NCBI GenBank assembly: GCA_015064545.1 | Contig: SVSA01000015.1 | Location: 1 to 34,631 of the forward strand | Length of the DNA: 34,631 nt | From: Oscillospiraceae bacterium | Lineage (GTDB): Bacteria > Bacillota > Clostridia > Oscillospirales > CAG-272 | Direction: 5' to 3' | Shown here: positions 9,094 through 19,133 of the stretch, one piece after another | How positions within the stretch are numbered: the first letter of the stretch is position 1 | How the letters are laid out: the number at the start of each line of letters is the position of its first letter | Notes under the pieces: model-generated | What the model was told of the DNA's origin: nothing | The model's database searches: none | Seen by the model: the letters and a program-made list of their open reading frames with translations, nothing else | Made by a program: the position numbers and the translations under genes

Positions 9094-10563
9094 TTACTTA
9101 TCGTCCTCCGCCATGCGCTCATAAGTGGCTTCAATCTGCCACAGCGCCGACTGATAGGCAATCTTGTTTTCGTTCCAAGCGGTATGGAAGTTATCCGCCT
9201 GCTTCTGAAGCTGATAACGGAAGAGCGCGTTCATACCGCTGAGCGTCGGACCGTAGAGAATAGCAAGGTCGCTGCGCTTGCCGGCCAGAATGAGGTCGAG
9301 CATCTCCTCGTCGTCATCGCTGTCGGTGTATTTGTCCTTCAGAGCAACATCGTAATAAGCAGGAATAACGGTGCGGTAGGTCTCACAGCAGAGAGCCTCG
9401 GTGATGTAGCCGACCATCTTCAGATCGGCCTCGGCAATCGGAATGCAGGCAACCGACCAGTTGTTGGAGCCGCCGCTGTAATAGTGTTCCTGCTCTTCAT
9501 TCAATTTGGGGTAGGGAAGAACGCCGAAGGGGTCCTTCATCTCACGCACCTGCTTGTAGAGCACCGAGAGGCTCTGGGCGCTGAGCAGGGCGTTGCCGGA
9601 GGTGAACATGCCGATCTTATTGTTGTATTCCTTATCGGTCAGAACCGCATAGGAGCCGCTGTTGTTCAAGAACAGATCATGAACCTTTTCATATACGGTA
9701 TCTGCCTTGGCCTCGTCCAGCATCAGAACCAACTCGCCGTCCTCGTTCTGTCCGGTCAAGGAAAGATTGAAGGCGTAGAGATAGGCGCTGGCATCGTGGG
9801 TGGTTGCGGTGACAAAGCCGTAAGCGTCCTCAATATCCCGCTCCTGGTTCTTGTTCACGTCGGTGTAGACGTCCTTGACCAGTGTGTTCACGTAATCGAT
9901 GGTCCATCTGTCCTCGCGGACAACATCATAGAGATTTTCAATCTTCAGATCATCGGCTCTGGCCTGATTAAACAGGTAAGCAAAGGTTCCCTGCAGGGAA
10001 GTCAGCGCAATGTCGCCGGCCGCGACATACAGGGCATCGTTGATGGTGAAGATGTCATTGACCATCGTGGTCCACCAGGGCTGTTCAAAATCGACGCCCG
10101 GCACGTCGTTGTGCCAGTCACGGAAGTAGCCCTCCATAACCAGCGTACCGGCACGCCATACCTGCATCATAATGATGTCGTAGACATCATCGCCCGCATC
10201 GTGGATGCGCATGATCTCTTTTTCATGATTCAGCTGGTTCCCCATGGGGGTGATAACCGGAACGATTTCGACATCAAAGCGTTCCTCGATTTTCAGATTA
10301 CGCTTATACACGGCGGCATCACAGACATCCTGTGTGTCGGTGGAATAAACCTCATACGCGTAGGTATCGGTGCAGGAAACACGGTACTTGGCACCGCCGA
10401 AGGAGGTTTCGGGAAGCCCGTCGGAGGCAGTCAATCTGTCATCGTCACCGGTTTCTTCGTCCCCTAAGGTGGACTTGGTTTCCTCTGTACCGGAGTTGGT
10501 CGTGCAGGCGGCACAGCCGATCAGAAGCAGCAGAGCAAAAAGAAGGCAAAGAATTTTTTTCAT
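9094..10563 (-). CDS. ABC-type extracellular solute-binding lipoprotein
   Basis: Start MKKILCLLFALLLLIGCAAC (ATG complement 10561-10563); lipobox LIGC; SBP-like layout. Confidence 0.7.
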   Translation of the reverse strand: MKKILCLLFALLLLIGCAACTTNSGTEETKSTLGDEETGDDDRLTASDGLPETSFGGAKYRVSCTDTYAYEVYSTDTQDVCDAAVYKRNLKIEERFDVEIVPVITPMGNQLNHEKEIMRIHDAGDDVYDIIMMQVWRAGTLVMEGYFRDWHNDVPGVDFEQPWWTTMVNDIFTINDALYVAAGDIALTSLQGTFAYLFNQARADDLKIENLYDVVREDRWTIDYVNTLVKDVYTDVNKNQERDIEDAYGFVTATTHDASAYLYAFNLSLTGQNEDGELVLMLDEAKADTVYEKVHDLFLNNSGSYAVLTDKEYNNKIGMFTSGNALLSAQSLSVLYKQVREMKDPFGVLPYPKLNEEQEHYYSGGSNNWSVACIPIAEADLKMVGYITEALCCETYRTVIPAYYDVALKDKYTDSDDDEEMLDLILAGKRSDLAILYGPTLSGMNALFRYQLQKQADNFHTAWNENKIAYQSALWQIEATYERMAEDDK

Positions 10564-10687
10564 AATAACTCCTTTTTGGCGCTCTCTCCCGCGCTGGCGA
10601 GGAGAGAGCATAAGGTTGTCGTTTTTTAAGGAACATGGCGAGGCTGCAGAGCCGCCTCGTCTGTAGGATCAGAATCCCGTGGGAAGA

Positions 10688-12196
10688 TCAGGCATTGTCC
10701 TCCGCCATTTTTTCGTACAGACCCTCAAGACGCATAAGCGAAGCGCGCCAACCGAAGATTCTGTCATCCAGAGCGCCGTCTACGTTGGTGTCTTGCTTGG
10801 CGATCATGTCGCGGAAGAAATAGAAGAGACGGTCGAGGCTGGGGGCAAAGAGGACGGCGAGGTCGTAGTTACGGCCGGCCATGATGATATCCAGCATCTC
10901 CGAGTCTTCTTCCAGATTGCTGGTGTACTTATCCTTCATTGAGGTTTCGTAGTAAGCGGTGATAACGGTACGGTAGGTCTCGCAGCAGAGGGATTCGGTA
11001 ACCTTACCTACCATTTCAAGACGGTCGCCGCTTACGTTGTTGGCCATGGTGAGCACCGAGAAGTTGTCGTGTGCGTTACTGTAATATTCTTCCTGATTCT
11101 CATCGAACAGGGGGTAGGGAAGCACGCCGTACTTGTCGGTCATGTCGCGGCACTGGTTGGCCAATACGTTTACGGTGGCGTCAATCAGAAGCACCTGACC
11201 GTTGGCAAACATCTTGTAGCGGTCGGCATATTCGGCGTGCGTCATCGAAATATAGGAGCTGTCGCCGTTGTTGTAGAAAAGATCGGAAATCTTTTCAACC
11301 GCGGTCTGAACGCGGTCGCGGTTGCTGTCGACCGAGATCACCAGCTCACCGTCGCTCTCAGAGGATACCAGCTGAATGCCGAAGGAGGGCAGATATGCGT
11401 CCAGATTGGTGACAATGCCGGAGGCGAAGCCGAAGATATCCTCGGTATCCTTTTGGCTGTTCTTGTTTACGTCGGTGTAGATGTCCTTGGAAATACGCTG
11501 TACATAGTCAATGGTCCATTCCTTATCGCGAACGGTCTGATAGAGGTCATCGAGACGCTTATCGGTGGCCATGGTCTGGTTGAAGAGGTAGCAGTGAGCC
11601 ATCGCCAGCGTTGTCAGCGAGATATCGCCGACGGCGGCAAAGAGCATGTCGTTGATGGTGAAGGCATTGTTGCAGCGCTGGTTCCACCAGGGCTGCTCAA
11701 AGTTAACGCCGGGAACATCGTCGTACCAGTCATAGAAATAGCCGTCGACGATCAGTGTGCCGGCACGCCAGGCGCACATCAGCACGGTATCAAAGGCGTT
11801 ATCGTTGGCCGAGATGGATCTCTTGACATCCTCCTCGTGAAGGAGCTGTCCGACACCGGAGGAGTAGCCGGTGGTGATCACCGGAACGATCTCAATGTCA
11901 TATTTGGCTTCCACACGCAAATTACGGTTGAAGACAGCGGCACCGACTGTTTCCTGGGTATCTTCGGAGAAGATTTCATACTGCTGGTTGTCGCTGATCG
12001 AAATTTTGTACTGCTGTCCGGCATAGCTGACAGCCTCAATGCCATCGGAGGCGGCGAGACGATCGTCACCGGTTTCGATGGGAGGAAGCGTGTTGGATCC
12101 GGTCTCGGTGGGGTTGCTTTCCGTTGCGCAGGAAACGGCCGAAATGGCCATAATCAGCACAAGCAGAAGAGAGACAAGCTTTGTGTAGAATTTCAT
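10688..12196 (-). CDS. ABC-type extracellular solute-binding lipoprotein, paralog of 9094..10563
   Basis: MKFYTKLVSLLLVLIMAISAVSC; shared blocks DRLAASDGIE, QPWWN..NNAFTINDML, ESLCCETYRTVITAYYE. Confidence 0.7.
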   Translation of the reverse strand: MKFYTKLVSLLLVLIMAISAVSCATESNPTETGSNTLPPIETGDDRLAASDGIEAVSYAGQQYKISISDNQQYEIFSEDTQETVGAAVFNRNLRVEAKYDIEIVPVITTGYSSGVGQLLHEEDVKRSISANDNAFDTVLMCAWRAGTLIVDGYFYDWYDDVPGVNFEQPWWNQRCNNAFTINDMLFAAVGDISLTTLAMAHCYLFNQTMATDKRLDDLYQTVRDKEWTIDYVQRISKDIYTDVNKNSQKDTEDIFGFASGIVTNLDAYLPSFGIQLVSSESDGELVISVDSNRDRVQTAVEKISDLFYNNGDSSYISMTHAEYADRYKMFANGQVLLIDATVNVLANQCRDMTDKYGVLPYPLFDENQEEYYSNAHDNFSVLTMANNVSGDRLEMVGKVTESLCCETYRTVITAYYETSMKDKYTSNLEEDSEMLDIIMAGRNYDLAVLFAPSLDRLFYFFRDMIAKQDTNVDGALDDRIFGWRASLMRLEGLYEKMAEDNA

Positions 12197-12251
12197 ACGA
12201 TTACCTCACATGTTATGAATGTTATGAATTGTAATAATGATGGTCTACGTC

Positions 12252-13091
12252 TCAAAGAGTGGGAACGGGAATCCAGGTGAAGGGCTTTTCTTGTGCTTCG
12301 AGCGCAGCAGAGCGAGCGGCCATGATTGCCAGCGTCTCATCATGAGGCACCTTGATTTCCTTCGTACGGAAGAAATCCACCAGCTCGACAATAAAATTAT
12401 GGAAGAAATCACTTGTCACATTGATATTCCGATTGCCGCCGCGCATGGTGAGCTGTGCGGCGAAGGGACCGTCGGGGAAGGAGCCCGAGATGCTTCCCAC
12501 GCGACCGTCGGCAAAGCGGATGTTCAACAGATAATAGTTTTCGCCGGTCATCATCATAACCTGCTCGGCCTTGGTCTTCATCAACATAAAGAGAGGCTCC
12601 AGCTGATGAATGGAATAGGTTTCGAAGGCCATCGGACCCCAGAAGTTTGCGGCGGTGATGGCGGCGGTGTCGATGTTCTTGTATTCATCAGCAAAGCGAA
12701 GCGCCGAGGTGGAGTAGCAGGGGGTTCCGTTGGCCTCGGCCAAGGACAAAATGCGCTTGGCGGTTGCCAGGTCGGGAGCGAAGGTCTTGTCGATGTAGAC
12801 AGGCTTGCCCGAACGCAGGGGCAGCTGCGAGAGCTCCTCGTGACGCTCACAGTTGTCGGGTGAAAGCACGACGATGGCGTCGCTCTTTTCTACCAGCTCT
12901 TCCATAGAGCTCAGCTGTTCAATCCCCATCCGCTGGCACCATGCTTCGGTGGTGACACCGGTGTGAGGGCTGGCGATCTCGGCATAGGCGTAAGCCACGG
13001 TCATCTCGCCGTTCGATGCCTCGCGGATCCAGGCGGGATACATATTGGCGTGCCACTCGTCGAGATAATAATCAATAAAACCGATCTTCAT
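12252..13091 (-). CDS. Gfo/Idh/MocA-type oxidoreductase
   Basis: GKPVYIDKTFAPDLATAKRIL; Rossmann-like N-terminus. Confidence 0.7.
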   Translation of the reverse strand: MKIGFIDYYLDEWHANMYPAWIREASNGEMTVAYAYAEIASPHTGVTTEAWCQRMGIEQLSSMEELVEKSDAIVVLSPDNCERHEELSQLPLRSGKPVYIDKTFAPDLATAKRILSLAEANGTPCYSTSALRFADEYKNIDTAAITAANFWGPMAFETYSIHQLEPLFMLMKTKAEQVMMMTGENYYLLNIRFADGRVGSISGSFPDGPFAAQLTMRGGNRNINVTSDFFHNFIVELVDFFRTKEIKVPHDETLAIMAARSAALEAQEKPFTWIPVPTL

Positions 13092-13106
13092 GCTTGAGTC
13101 CTCCTG

Positions 13107-14177
13107 TCAGAAGCCGATTTCCTTCTTTTCCTCAGCCGAACGGTAGAGGTAGTCGAGAAGCTTGGCGCTTTCCAGAATATTGTCGATATGGGTTTTGGTG
13201 TGCTCGCCGGTGTAGATCGCCTTCAGGAAGGCAGCATCCTCACAGGCGTACATATTGGGAATGTCGTACTTGGGGGTGATTTCGGTGAGCTGTCCGGCCT
13301 TGACGGTATAGAGGGTGAAATCGCCGCCGTAGTTCATGCGGACGCCACCCTTGTCGCCGAGGAAGTCGATGAACATCTCGCCCCGGTTCAGGTTCTGTGC
13401 CCAGGCGCCGTTGAAGGAGATGCTGGCCTTATCGGTACGAATATGACCGGTGATGAAGTCCTCCACGTCGTTGATGCCGTTGAGATCCATGGTTTCCTCG
13501 GCCCACATGCCGGTGTAAACATAATCCTTGATGTTCTTGGCCATCTCGCTGTAGGCGTCGCAGGTTACTGTCTTCAGCGTAGCGCCGCCAAGGATGTAGA
13601 GAATCAGGTCGAGGAAATGGATACCCCAGTCGATCAGAACGCCGCCGCCGGCCTGCTCCTTGATGGTGAAGGGGCCGCCGAGTCCGGGGATCGAGCGATG
13701 GGCGCGGAACGAGCAGTAAACATGGTAGATGGTACCAAATTCGCCGTTGCGGTTCATTTCCTCCAGAACCTCAACCGTCTTGTGATAACGGTTGCAAACA
13801 CCGATGTTCAGCAGCTTACCCTGCTTCTTGGCCTCTTCGGCCATCTCGCAGGAAAGGGCATAGTTAACCGTGATGGGCTTTTCGCAGAAAACGTGCTTGC
13901 CGGCGCGGAGCGCATCCATGGTTACGGTGTAGTGGGCATAGTTGGGGGTCAGAACCCAAACGGCCTCGACCTCGGGGTCGTTCAGGGCGATCTGGTAATC
14001 GGTGATGGCCTGCTCGGCACCGTAACGGGCAACCTTGTCCTCGGCCTTAGCCAGGATCAGGTCACAGGCATACTTGATGCGAACATTGTCCATCTGGGAG
14101 AGCGCCGGGAAATGGGCGTTTTCGGAAATTCTGCCGCAGCCAATGACGGCGATGGTTGTTTTTCTGGTTTCAGTCAT
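13107..14177 (-). CDS. Gfo/Idh/MocA family oxidoreductase
   Basis: AVIGCGRISENAHFPAL; GKHVFCEKPITVNYALSCEMAEEAKKQG; DWGIHFLDLILYILGG. Confidence 0.9.
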   Translation of the reverse strand: MTETRKTTIAVIGCGRISENAHFPALSQMDNVRIKYACDLILAKAEDKVARYGAEQAITDYQIALNDPEVEAVWVLTPNYAHYTVTMDALRAGKHVFCEKPITVNYALSCEMAEEAKKQGKLLNIGVCNRYHKTVEVLEEMNRNGEFGTIYHVYCSFRAHRSIPGLGGPFTIKEQAGGGVLIDWGIHFLDLILYILGGATLKTVTCDAYSEMAKNIKDYVYTGMWAEETMDLNGINDVEDFITGHIRTDKASISFNGAWAQNLNRGEMFIDFLGDKGGVRMNYGGDFTLYTVKAGQLTEITPKYDIPNMYACEDAAFLKAIYTGEHTKTHIDNILESAKLLDYLYRSAEEKKEIGF

Positions 14178-14568
14178 GACAGTCGTACCTTCTTTTTTAT
14201 AAATTGATTACTTTAATTTTGATTGGTTTGCAGGTGATACCGTTTCTCTGTATAAAATGTATCATATTTTATGTGTTTCTTCAATGGGCTTGTGCCATTT
14301 GGACGACAAATGCTAAATAATTGGTTCCGTATCGGCAAAGCCGCCGGTCATTTTTTGCGGTTGTCGGAAGGATCACGGCAGCGGGGCGTATGGCAGCAAC
14401 ACGGTCGGACTTCAAGCCCCTTGTCAACAAGCTTACCGTTTTATTGAATCTATCCTTAATTATTAATAGAGACAATGATACATAATAATTTTACTAAAGA
14501 GAAGGCTCAGCGTCTTTGCCATAATTGTGCCAAAAATTTAGCATTTTTGATGAATTCGCTTGCGCCTC

Positions 14569-14597
14569 TTGCGAAATAATTGAAAACCATGTATAAT
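14569..14597 (+). promoter_or_regulatory. Sigma70-type promoter for the AraC-family gene
   Basis: TTGCGA - 17 nt - TATAAT. Confidence 0.65.
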
Positions 14598-14666
14598 GAA
14601 CTTGTCATTGGTTAAGACATTCTTGTATTTGTTGCAGTTTGATACCGTCGAAAGGAAGGGATTTCT

Positions 14667-15599
14667 ATGATCGGTCAATACAATCTGTACCATTTCGAAA
14701 ACAATTTTTTTGATAACCCCAAAAATTGCGGCGGACTCCGTATTTATCAGCTCGGCGAGATGCTTTGCCGTCCCACGACGGTGGTGTCGCCTCATCAGCA
14801 GCCGTGCTATGAGCTGACCTATGTGCTTTCGGGACGCGGCAAAACGATAACCAACGGTGTCGAATGCGAGCTGTATCCGGGAGATTGTGCCATCAATTTC
14901 CCCGGTGACACGCACAGCATCGTATCGGATCCCGAGGCGCCCCTTCGCTATGCCTTCTGCGGCTTTATGGTGAACGATGAGGATCCGGTTTGCTCGGGGC
15001 TTGTGAAGGAGCTGCATCGGCTGTTCGAGGGAACCAGCGAGCGGATTCTTCACATGAAAGAAGAAAACAATGTGTTCTATGAGATCTTTGTCGAGATCAA
15101 TTCGGGCAATTTCATGGCGGCCGAGCTGATTACCGCCACGCTCTCGCGCTTTCTGATTCTCCTGATCCGCAGTAAGCGTCAGAAATCCAAGTCCTTTTAT
15201 CTGCCCCAGATCAAAAATGAGGCCATGCTGACCTATCAGATCCAGCGCTATCTTTATCACCATGCTTGTGAAATCCGTAAGCTGACCGATCTTGAGCAGA
15301 TTTTCAGCTACAATTACCATTATATTACCAAGTGCTTTAAGAAGATCGCGGGTGAAACACTCGGCGACTATCACACCAAGTGCCGGATGAATACTGCCTG
15401 CAAGATGTTGAGCGAAGGAATATCCGTTACGCAAATCAGCGAGGCTCTGCGCTATTCCTCCATTCATGTGTTTACCCGCAGCTTCAAAAACTATTTCGGC
15501 ATGACACCCAGCGAATACCGTTCCCGCTTGAAGCAATCGGTCGCGGCGGTTCGCGATGATCCGAAAGGAGACACTCCCCATGAAAGCCAGCCTGTTTAA
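14667..15599 (+). CDS. AraC family transcriptional regulator (cupin-type N-terminus)
   Basis: C-terminal double HTH: ...YHYITKCFKKIAGETLGDYHTKCRMNTACKML...SIHVFTRSFKNYFGMTPSEYR. Confidence 0.9.
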   Translation: MIGQYNLYHFENNFFDNPKNCGGLRIYQLGEMLCRPTTVVSPHQQPCYELTYVLSGRGKTITNGVECELYPGDCAINFPGDTHSIVSDPEAPLRYAFCGFMVNDEDPVCSGLVKELHRLFEGTSERILHMKEENNVFYEIFVEINSGNFMAAELITATLSRFLILLIRSKRQKSKSFYLPQIKNEAMLTYQIQRYLYHHACEIRKLTDLEQIFSYNYHYITKCFKKIAGETLGDYHTKCRMNTACKMLSEGISVTQISEALRYSSIHVFTRSFKNYFGMTPSEYRSRLKQSVAAVRDDPKGDTPHESQPV

Positions 15600-17490
15600 G
15601 ATTACCTTCGGTACGCCCGAAGCCTTCGTGCCGACCCGCTTTGCGCCTCCCTCGCGCGTTCCTGTCAAGGAGATTGATGCCGCCGCGGTGCCGGAAATTG
15701 CCTTTTCGGTTTCGCGCCGCGGTTGTAAGCTTGTCTTGCCCTTGACGGCCGCCACACAGCTGTACGGCTTTGGCCTGCAGCTTCGCTCCTTCAAGCATCG
15801 GGGTAATAAGATTACCTGCCGTGTTAACGCCGATCCCCGTTCGACCAGCGGTGACTCCCATGCACCGGTTCCGTTCTTTGTGACAAACGAAGGATGGGCG
15901 ATGTATGTGGATACCGCCCGCAATGCCGTCTTCCAGTGCGGAAGCGATCGGAATACCGGCATGGTTCTGCAAGCCGAGAGCGCGGAAAGCAAGGTCATGA
16001 ACAGCACCGACGAGCTGTATGCCGCCCGCACCTCCGCAACCTCGGTGCTTACGGTCGAGATCCCGGTGGCCGAGGGCGTCGAGGTGTACTTCATCAAGGG
16101 CGATACGGTGGGCGATATGGTGGCCGCCTATAATATGCTGTCGGGCGGCGGCTGTATGCCGCCGATGTGGGGCCTCGGTAACTTTTACCGTTGCTGCGGA
16201 CAATTCAATGAGGAGCAGGTGATGGCGATTGCCGACGGCTTCCGCTCGCTAAAGCTTCCCTGCGATATTCTCGGACTCGAGCCGGGATGGCATACCCACA
16301 GCTATTCCTGCTCCTATGTGTGGAGCGAGCGTTTCCCCCATCATAAGGAGATGCTGGAAAAGCTGACGGCTCAGGGCTTTAAGATCAATCTGTGGGAGCA
16401 TGCCTTTGCGCATCCTGCCGCTCCCATTCACGATGCCTTGATTCCGTATTCGGGCGATTATCTGGTATGGAACGGTCTGGTGCCCGATTTTTCGCTTCCC
16501 GAAGCAGTCAATATCTTTGCTGATTATCATAAGAAGCTCTGCGCCGAGGGCATTACCGGCTTTAAGCTGGACGAGTGTGACGGAAGTGATCTGACCGGCG
16601 GTTGGTCCTTCCCCGACTGTGCGATGTTCCCCTCCGGTATGGACGGTGAGCAATATCACCATCTGTTCGGAACGCTGTACAGCAAAACCATCAAGCAAGC
16701 GCTGGGTAGTAACCGTATTCTGTCCGAGGTGCGAAACCTCGGCGCGTTGGCCGCCTCGTATCCCTTTGTCCTCTACAGCGATCTGTATCAGTTTGAGGAT
16801 TTCCTGACGGGAACCGTGAATGCCGGCTTCTCGGGCCTTTTGTGGGCGCCCGAGCTTCGCCATGCCGAAAACAAGGACGACCTGATTCGCCGTCTGCAGC
16901 TGGTGGCCTTCTCGGCACAGTCGCTTGTCAATGCCTGGTATCTGGATAAGATGCCTTGGCTGGAGCTGGATGCCACCGACGAGGTGCGCGAAATCCTCGA
17001 AACCCGTATGCGCTTCCTCCCATATCTTTATACCGCCTTCTACGATTATTATACAACCGGCAAGCCTCCGGTTCGTGCTTTGGTTTGTGACTATCCTGCG
17101 GCCGGCGAGGTGAAGGATCAGTTCCTCTTCGGCGATCTTGTGGTAGCGCCTATCGCTCCCGGTAAGACCGGCCGCGATGTGTGGCTTCCCGAGGGGGAAT
17201 GGTACGGCTTCTTCGACGGCAAGCGCTACGAGGGCGGCCTCCATCACGTAGAAACCGACGGCGTACCGCTCTATGTCAAGGCAGGCACCCTCCTGCCCAT
17301 CGCCGAACCGGTTCCCTATATTGCTCCCGATACGGTGTTCGACATCACGCTGCGTGCCTTTGGCGACTGTGCCGAGGCGACCTGCCGTCTCATCGAGGAC
17401 GACGGCCTCACCGACGGCACCGACTATCGTGTTCTTACGCTCCGCCGAGGGGAAACGGTCGCGAGTAAGCGCTATCGGATTCTTCCATAA
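15580..17490 (+). CDS. Glycoside hydrolase family 31
   Basis: Start MKASLFK after AAAGGAG SD; GLGNFYRCCGQF, ITGFKLDECDGSD, FGDLVVAPIAPGKTGRDVWLPEGEWYGFFDGKRYEGG. Confidence 0.88.
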   Translation: MKASLFKITFGTPEAFVPTRFAPPSRVPVKEIDAAAVPEIAFSVSRRGCKLVLPLTAATQLYGFGLQLRSFKHRGNKITCRVNADPRSTSGDSHAPVPFFVTNEGWAMYVDTARNAVFQCGSDRNTGMVLQAESAESKVMNSTDELYAARTSATSVLTVEIPVAEGVEVYFIKGDTVGDMVAAYNMLSGGGCMPPMWGLGNFYRCCGQFNEEQVMAIADGFRSLKLPCDILGLEPGWHTHSYSCSYVWSERFPHHKEMLEKLTAQGFKINLWEHAFAHPAAPIHDALIPYSGDYLVWNGLVPDFSLPEAVNIFADYHKKLCAEGITGFKLDECDGSDLTGGWSFPDCAMFPSGMDGEQYHHLFGTLYSKTIKQALGSNRILSEVRNLGALAASYPFVLYSDLYQFEDFLTGTVNAGFSGLLWAPELRHAENKDDLIRRLQLVAFSAQSLVNAWYLDKMPWLELDATDEVREILETRMRFLPYLYTAFYDYYTTGKPPVRALVCDYPAAGEVKDQFLFGDLVVAPIAPGKTGRDVWLPEGEWYGFFDGKRYEGGLHHVETDGVPLYVKAGTLLPIAEPVPYIAPDTVFDITLRAFGDCAEATCRLIEDDGLTDGTDYRVLTLRRGETVASKRYRILP

Positions 17491-17504
17491 TGAAAAGAAA
17501 AAAT

Positions 17505-17533
17505 GCCTCCGCTGTCGCTGTGACGGCGGAGGC
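17505..17533. terminator. Intrinsic terminator-like hairpin between convergent genes
   Basis: gcctccgc...gcggaggc, flanked by A-rich and T-containing sequence. Confidence 0.55.
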
Positions 17534-17556
17534 GTTTGCTTTATGAGGCGGTACGA

Positions 17557-18537
17557 TTACGGGAGCGAAACCAGATAGGCCAGACTTTGGATGACCTTCT
17601 GAACGGCGGGGCTGTTGGCATCCAGGGTTTTTACCGGGATGATCTGAGCCTTGCCGAGAAAGAATTTAAAGCCTGAATTCAAAACACAGTTATCGATGTG
17701 CATGGATACAACGGTTTTGTTATAGGACACCGCGCGCTCCAACTCGCATTCGACAAACTGCGAGGCCTGTGAATTGGCCGACAGTAACAGCAGCATGCAG
17801 GCACAGCTTTCGATGGCATCGTTGATGACGTAGGCATATTTGGAGCCGGCAGGGATGTCGTAGGGGGCCATCCAGGTGGTGATATTGTTCTGATACAACA
17901 GCGCACGCGTGGCCTCGGCAAAGGCCAGATCCTCGCTGCCGTAGCTGATGAAAACATAAGGAGTATCCGACGGTGTGTGGGAAGACGCGGCGATCGGATC
18001 GAGGGGCGGTACGGTTGCGTCGGGCCCATTCTTCGACGGAAGCTCGTTGCGGCTGTCGTCGATGCAGGTCTTCCATCGATTATTCTGAGAGACATGGAAG
18101 GTGTACGCCAAATCGGCAGAGAGCTTTACGACGAGCTTGTTTTGCGTGGTTTCGGTGCTTTGAATGAGGTCGAGGGGAATGATAATCTTGTCCGAGGAAA
18201 GATTGATCTTGTGGGGATAGAATTCCAGTCCCTTTTCGGTAAGATACATCCAGCCGCCATTCCCGTTATGCGTTGCACTGCCGTCGCAGATCAAGCGCCG
18301 CTCGCCGGCGATTGCCTTGCGCAGCTTTCGGTATTTGATTTCCAGAAGGAAGGAAATGAGCTGCATAACGATCGGGAACATGATACCGCAGGCGACACCC
18401 CAAATCAAGCCTTGCAGCGCACCTTCCGCCATATCACCCATCGTAAAGCCGAGAAAGAGGCCGTAAAGCTGACCGCCAATGATATAGAGGCCGAGAGAGG
18501 CAAAAAAGAGATGTGAAAATTTTGGCTTGAAAATCAT
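17557..18537 (-). CDS. Membrane-anchored TIR-domain protein
   Basis: Start MIFKPKF after GGAGGATG; hydrophobic N-terminal segments; PYVFISYGSEDLAFAEATRALLYQNNITTWMAPYDIPAGSKYAYVINDAIESCACMLLLLSANSQASQFVECELERAV. Confidence 0.8.
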   Translation of the reverse strand: MIFKPKFSHLFFASLGLYIIGGQLYGLFLGFTMGDMAEGALQGLIWGVACGIMFPIVMQLISFLLEIKYRKLRKAIAGERRLICDGSATHNGNGGWMYLTEKGLEFYPHKINLSSDKIIIPLDLIQSTETTQNKLVVKLSADLAYTFHVSQNNRWKTCIDDSRNELPSKNGPDATVPPLDPIAASSHTPSDTPYVFISYGSEDLAFAEATRALLYQNNITTWMAPYDIPAGSKYAYVINDAIESCACMLLLLSANSQASQFVECELERAVSYNKTVVSMHIDNCVLNSGFKFFLGKAQIIPVKTLDANSPAVQKVIQSLAYLVSLP

Positions 18538-18744
18538 ATCATCATCCTCCCGAAACAAGAAATGTTCCTTGTTTATAGTATAGCATACCCCGTCGATTGT
18601 TGGCAAGTGCTTTTTTTGTTTTTTTTGCGGAATTTGTCGTTATGTTGCTATTGCGATCGATGCGACAAGAACGCGTGATCGGCCTCCGCGAAGCGGGCAT
18701 GAAGCTTGTCAAGGTTCATGAAGAGAAAGAAGAGTGAAAAAGTA

Positions 18745-18778
18745 AAATCGACAAGCTTCGGCAGAAGCTTGTCGATTT
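18745..18778 (-). terminator. Intrinsic terminator directly after tRNA-Leu
   Basis: 15-bp perfect stem aaatcgacaagcttc/gaagcttgtcgattt, then TTTTACTTTTTC on the minus strand. Confidence 0.8.
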
Positions 18779-18861
18779 GGTGCGGGTAACAGGGGTCGAA
18801 CCTGCACGTCGGAGACACCAGATCCTAAATCTGGCGCGTCTGCCAATTCCGCCATACCCGC
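18778..18861 (-). tRNA. tRNA-Leu (anticodon UAG), CCA encoded
   Basis: GCGGGTA/TACCCGC acceptor stem, CCAGA-TTTAGGA-TCTGG anticodon arm, long variable arm, GGTTCGACCCC T-arm, A discriminator + CCA. Confidence 0.92.
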
Positions 18862-19039
18862 AAGTAGCATCATTGTATCACACTTTTACTCGCTTGTCAA
18901 CGGGTTGCGGGTCTCTTTTCCGAAGAAGATGTTGTCTCACCGAGGATAAAACGAGGCTGATTCCGCACACGAAATCTGATGTCCATAGGCGGGGAAATGC
19001 CGAAATAAAAATTATTTTTGAAAATTCCCGCTTAGCTCT

Positions 19040-19068
19040 TGCAATTCCCGAAATTGTATGATACAATA
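19040..19068 (+). promoter_or_regulatory. Sigma70-type promoter upstream of secG
   Basis: TTGCAA - 17 nt - TACAAT. Confidence 0.6.
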
Positions 19069-19133
19069 GATAGGCTATGATAAAATACAGGTATTGTCCC
19101 TTGCCGGGACAACGGTTTTGGAGGATATAACAC

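Noticed and set aside
9079-12280. Long plus-strand ORFs 9079..10467 and 11069..12280
   Set aside because: Antisense to the two solute-binding lipoproteins; no SD or family features.
14538-16203. Minus-strand ORFs 14538..16097 and 15484..16203
   Set aside because: Antisense to AraC and GH31 genes, which have promoter, SD and conserved motifs.
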